DNA from: an uncultured Prevotellaceae bacterium
Lineage (GTDB): Bacteria; Bacteroidota; Bacteroidia; Bacteroidales; Bacteroidaceae
Assembly (NCBI GenBank): GCA_902477365.1
Contig: CABSGW010000126.1
Coordinates: 1-7,565 of the forward strand
DNA length: 7,565 bases
Direction of reading: 5' to 3'
Part shown: positions 5,811 to 7,565 of the stretch, one piece after another
How the letters are laid out: each line of letters begins with the position of its first letter
Numbering within the stretch: the first letter of the stretch is position 1
The notes under the pieces: model-generated
What the model was told of the DNA's origin: nothing
What the model saw: only the letters and a program-made list of their open reading frames with translations
Databases searched by the model: none
Made by a program: the position numbers and the translations under genes

Positions 5811-6335
5811 ATGAAAGACCGGATAAAAATAATCGTAGGCGACATCACGCAACTGCAAGTGGATGCCATAGTAAACGCCGCGAACTGTTCCCTGTTGGGA
5901 GGCGGAGGCGTGGACGGAGCCATACACCGCGCTGCGGGCAAAGAATTGTTGGAGGAATGCCGCACGCTGGGCGGATGCCGGACCGGCGAGAGCAAGATGA
6001 CCGGAGCGTACAGACTGCCCTGCAAGAAAATCATCCATACCGTCGGACCCGTATGGCACGGCGGAGGGCACCACGAGGCCGAGTTGCTGGCATCCTGCTA
6101 CGCCACTGCCTTGCAAATAGCCGAGGCCCACCACCTGAAAAGCATCGCCTTCCCTTGCATCAGCACCGGCGTGTACGGTTATCCGCACGCTGCTGCCGCA
6201 AAAATAGCCTGGGATACCGTCAAAAGCCACATACGGGACGGGAAATATGAAGGTGATGTCGTCCTCTGTTGCTTCCGGGAAGAGGACGCGGAAATCTATC
6301 GCAAACTCATGCAAAATCAAACTTATACCGACTAA
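5811..6335 (+). CDS. Macro-domain protein, O-acetyl-ADP-ribose deacetylase type
   Basis: A 174-residue, single-domain macro protein, full length for the MacroD/YmdB type. Visible motifs are GDIT (10-13), NAAN (22-25), the glycine-rich GGGGVDGAIHRAAG (30-43) that binds the diphosphate of ADP-ribose, HTVGPVW (76-82) and STGVYGYP (118-125). Family members hydrolyse O-acetyl-ADP-ribose and remove mono-ADP-ribose from proteins or nucleic acids in the cytoplasm. The next gene starts 19 nt after the stop on the same strand, and a putative ADP-ribosyltransferase follows that, so it may act as an eraser for this module. It could also be a housekeeping macro protein that is only co-transcribed. Confidence 0.93.
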   Translation: MKDRIKIIVGDITQLQVDAIVNAANCSLLGGGGVDGAIHRAAGKELLEECRTLGGCRTGESKMTGAYRLPCKKIIHTVGPVWHGGGHHEAELLASCYATALQIAEAHHLKSIAFPCISTGVYGYPHAAAAKIAWDTVKSHIRDGKYEGDVVLCCFREEDAEIYRKLMQNQTYTD

Positions 6336-6354
6336 TCCCCCCATACCCTTTGGA

Positions 6355-6594
6355 ATGGAAAAATATATAGAACTTTCAAATGAAGAAATACGCTTGGGAT
6401 TTGTTTCCACATGTATAGAATCTGTGGCTGTAGCCCTGAAACGACCGTACCACGAAGTATTCCTCCGCATGAAAAAGACGGGAATGATTCGTGATTATAT
6501 CTACCATTGCTATGATGCCCTTCACTGCGACAGCCTCGAAAACGTGACGGCAGAATTGATCGGACTTCTAAAAAAAGAGGAGGATAGGCAATGA
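6355..6594 (+). CDS. DUF3791 domain protein
   Basis: A 79-residue protein. The open frame extends back to 6247 inside the macro gene, but the ATG at 6355, 19 nt after that gene's stop, gives a start that fits the family. The core LGFVSTCIESVAVALKRPYHEVF with GMIRDYIYHCYDALHC (residues 43-58) has the pattern of DUF3791 (leucine-rich helix, then G-x-I-x-DYI-x3-YD-x-LH). It is all-helical and soluble. Its last 4 nt (ATGA) overlap the start of the DUF3990 gene, so the two are translationally coupled. This is the usual pairing of these domains and suggests a toxin/antitoxin-like pair. The function of DUF3791 is not known to me. Confidence 0.85.
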   Translation: MEKYIELSNEEIRLGFVSTCIESVAVALKRPYHEVFLRMKKTGMIRDYIYHCYDALHCDSLENVTAELIGLLKKEEDRQ

Positions 6595-7082
6595 GCAAGA
6601 TTGAAGTCTACCACGGAGGTACAGAAATTGTAGAACGCCCTTTGTGCCACCTCGGGCGCGAGTATGTCGACTTTGGGCAAGGGTTCTATGTTACTGACAT
6701 CAAAGCGCAAGCCCTCACATGGGCCGAGCGGACAAGCAGGCTGAGAAAAGCAGAACCATTGCTCAATGTTTACAGTTTCGACAAAGAGGCTTTCATGCAC
6801 GAGGCGCGGTGCAAGGTATTCACTGCCTACGATTGTGAATGGTTGCGTTTTATTGTAGCCAACCGACGTGGAGAGAAAGCGGCTGCTCCTTATGACTATA
6901 TCGAGGGTGGCATTGCCAATGACCGGGTCATCAACACCATCAACTTCTTTATGCAAGGTTATTACAGCGAGGAGCAACCCGTGCGCCGCCTCTCTGAACA
7001 TCAGCCCAACAACCAGATTTGCTTGCGCAACCAGTCTTTATTAGATAAATACTTATATTATGAGCGTACAGAGAAAGCCTGA
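6591..7082 (+). CDS. DUF3990 protein, putative ADP-ribosyltransferase fold
   Basis: A 163-residue protein with DUF3990 marks in order: YHGG (7-10), VDFGQGFYVT (26-35), EWLRFIVANR (83-92), YDYIEGGIANDR (101-112) and NNQICLRN (140-147). DUF3990 is grouped, to my knowledge, with the ADP-ribosyltransferase clan; Y-H-G near the N-terminus, GFY-T in the middle and the Q-rich motif near the C-terminus fit a NAD-binding ART core of the H-Y-x type. Activity and target are unproven. It overlaps the upstream DUF3791 gene by 4 nt, and the second DUF3791-like gene starts 1 nt after its stop. The macro-domain gene two places upstream makes an ADP-ribose writer/eraser arrangement plausible. Confidence 0.85.
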   Translation: MSKIEVYHGGTEIVERPLCHLGREYVDFGQGFYVTDIKAQALTWAERTSRLRKAEPLLNVYSFDKEAFMHEARCKVFTAYDCEWLRFIVANRRGEKAAAPYDYIEGGIANDRVINTINFFMQGYYSEEQPVRRLSEHQPNNQICLRNQSLLDKYLYYERTEKA

Positions 7083-7083
7083 C

Positions 7084-7311
7084 ATGCAACATTTACCTCC
7101 CGATATAGACCGCATTCTTTTGGGAGGACGCATAGGCATCATAGCCAATGCCATTGCCGGAAAATTAGACATAGACAGTGTAAGGGCATTGGAATTGTTC
7201 TATGAAAGCGAGACCTGCAAGCACCTCCACGACAAGACAACAGGCCTCTATCTTTTCGGTGACCTTTATATCGCAGAGGAATTCTTACAGGAATTACAAA
7301 AACGGCAATAA
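7084..7311 (+). CDS. Second DUF3791-like small protein
   Basis: A 75-residue protein starting at the ATG that follows the DUF3990 stop by one base (TGACATG). An in-frame ATG at 7060 would add eight residues and overlap the upstream gene. The layout (short helix with GRIGIIANAIAGKLDIDSVRALELFYES, then LYLFGDLYIAEEFLQEL) resembles a divergent DUF3791 protein, but it lacks the clear DYI-YD-LH block of the 79-aa protein. The two flank the DUF3990 gene on either side, and the tight spacing implies one mRNA. It could be a second partner or inhibitor of the DUF3990 protein; that is inference. Confidence 0.7.
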   Translation: MQHLPPDIDRILLGGRIGIIANAIAGKLDIDSVRALELFYESETCKHLHDKTTGLYLFGDLYIAEEFLQELQKRQ

Positions 7312-7349
7312 GAAAAAAGTGGCATCACACACATACCAAATAATATACT

Positions 7350-7565
7350 ATGATGAAAAGTTTTAAACCTCAACCGTGGCTGTTGCCACAACCCGTGCTG
7401 ATTATCGGCACTTACGACGAACAAGGACGACCCAACGCCATGAACGCGGCCTGGGGCGGACAATGGGACATGAAAGAAATCATGATTTCAATGGGCAAGC
7501 ATGCCACCACCGAAAACCTGAACCGCCAAGGGGACTTCACAGTGGCCTTTGCCCCCCAAGCCACT
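7350..7565 (+). CDS. Flavin reductase / flavoredoxin-like protein, N-terminal fragment (partial)
   Basis: Starting at ATG 7350 (a second ATG follows directly) the frame is open for 72 codons to the window edge. The sequence WLLPQPVLIIGTYDEQGRPNAMNAAWGG, then ISMGKHATTENLNRQGDFTVAFA, matches the start of the FMN-binding flavin reductase-like domain, including the typical P-V-x-x-I-GT-x-D-x-G-x-PN-xMNAAW block. These proteins bind FMN and pass electrons from NAD(P)H; full members are about 180-200 residues. It lies 38 nt after the second DUF3791-like gene on the same strand, with no terminator between, so co-transcription is possible. Confidence 0.88.
   Translation, partial: MMKSFKPQPWLLPQPVLIIGTYDEQGRPNAMNAAWGGQWDMKEIMISMGKHATTENLNRQGDFTVAFAPQAT

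Noticed and set aside
5721..6470. A 249-codon minus-strand frame opposite the macro-domain gene
   Set aside because: The plus strand encodes a full macro domain with all motifs. The antisense product resembles no family.
1..7565. Insertion sequences, tRNA or rRNA genes
   Set aside because: I found no transposase motif, no paired terminal inverted repeats around a gene and no tRNA or rRNA signature on either strand.

Overview
The window looks like the chromosome of a Bacteroidales gut bacterium (Bacteroides, Phocaeicola or Parabacteroides type). The evidence is several TAnnTTTG-type -7 promoter boxes, A-rich rather than strong Shine-Dalgarno leaders, a GH95 alpha-fucosidase N-terminus, DUF3791/DUF3990 genes and a flavoredoxin-like flavin reductase.

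Left edge (1-457): the first 106 codons of a secreted GH95 family alpha-L-fucosidase run off the window on the minus strand. A short gap separates it from the main operon and holds a rho-independent terminator (409-436) and a candidate GH95 promoter (365-372).

Centre (458-5237, all minus strand): a compact operon for making and exporting CXXX-repeat Cys-rich peptides. In transcription order it holds a 103-aa precursor with a twin-arginine signal and 12 Cys spaced exactly every four residues; a 110-aa protein I do not recognise; a 203-aa precursor with a twin-arginine signal, a possible lipobox and 30 Cys in one unbroken four-residue register plus a second six-Cys array; a radical SAM/SPASM enzyme; a maturase that keeps a SPASM-like Cys cluster but lacks the radical SAM CxxxCxxC; a 94-aa modification-system protein; TatA; and TatC. 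Genes overlap by 4 to 32 nt or are separated by only 3 to 25 nt. The simplest reading is that the enzymes modify the Cys arrays in the cytoplasm and the operon's own minimal TatAC translocon exports the finished, folded product. The family names exist in databases, but the chemistry and function are not known to me, and the Tat pairing is the most striking part.

Middle gap (5238-5810): a good Bacteroidetes promoter (5593-5623, minus strand) is followed by about 300 nt with strong nested hairpins and a terminal U-run just before the first precursor gene. This is either a free-standing ncRNA or a long regulatory leader of the operon. A 53-codon ORF with an AT-hook-like core lies inside it.

Right side (5811-7565, plus strand): a macro-domain ADP-ribose hydrolase, a DUF3791 protein, a DUF3990 putative ADP-ribosyltransferase and a second DUF3791-like protein follow each other closely. 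This may be an ADP-ribosylation toxin/antitoxin-like module with its own eraser enzyme. The window ends in the N-terminus of a flavin reductase.
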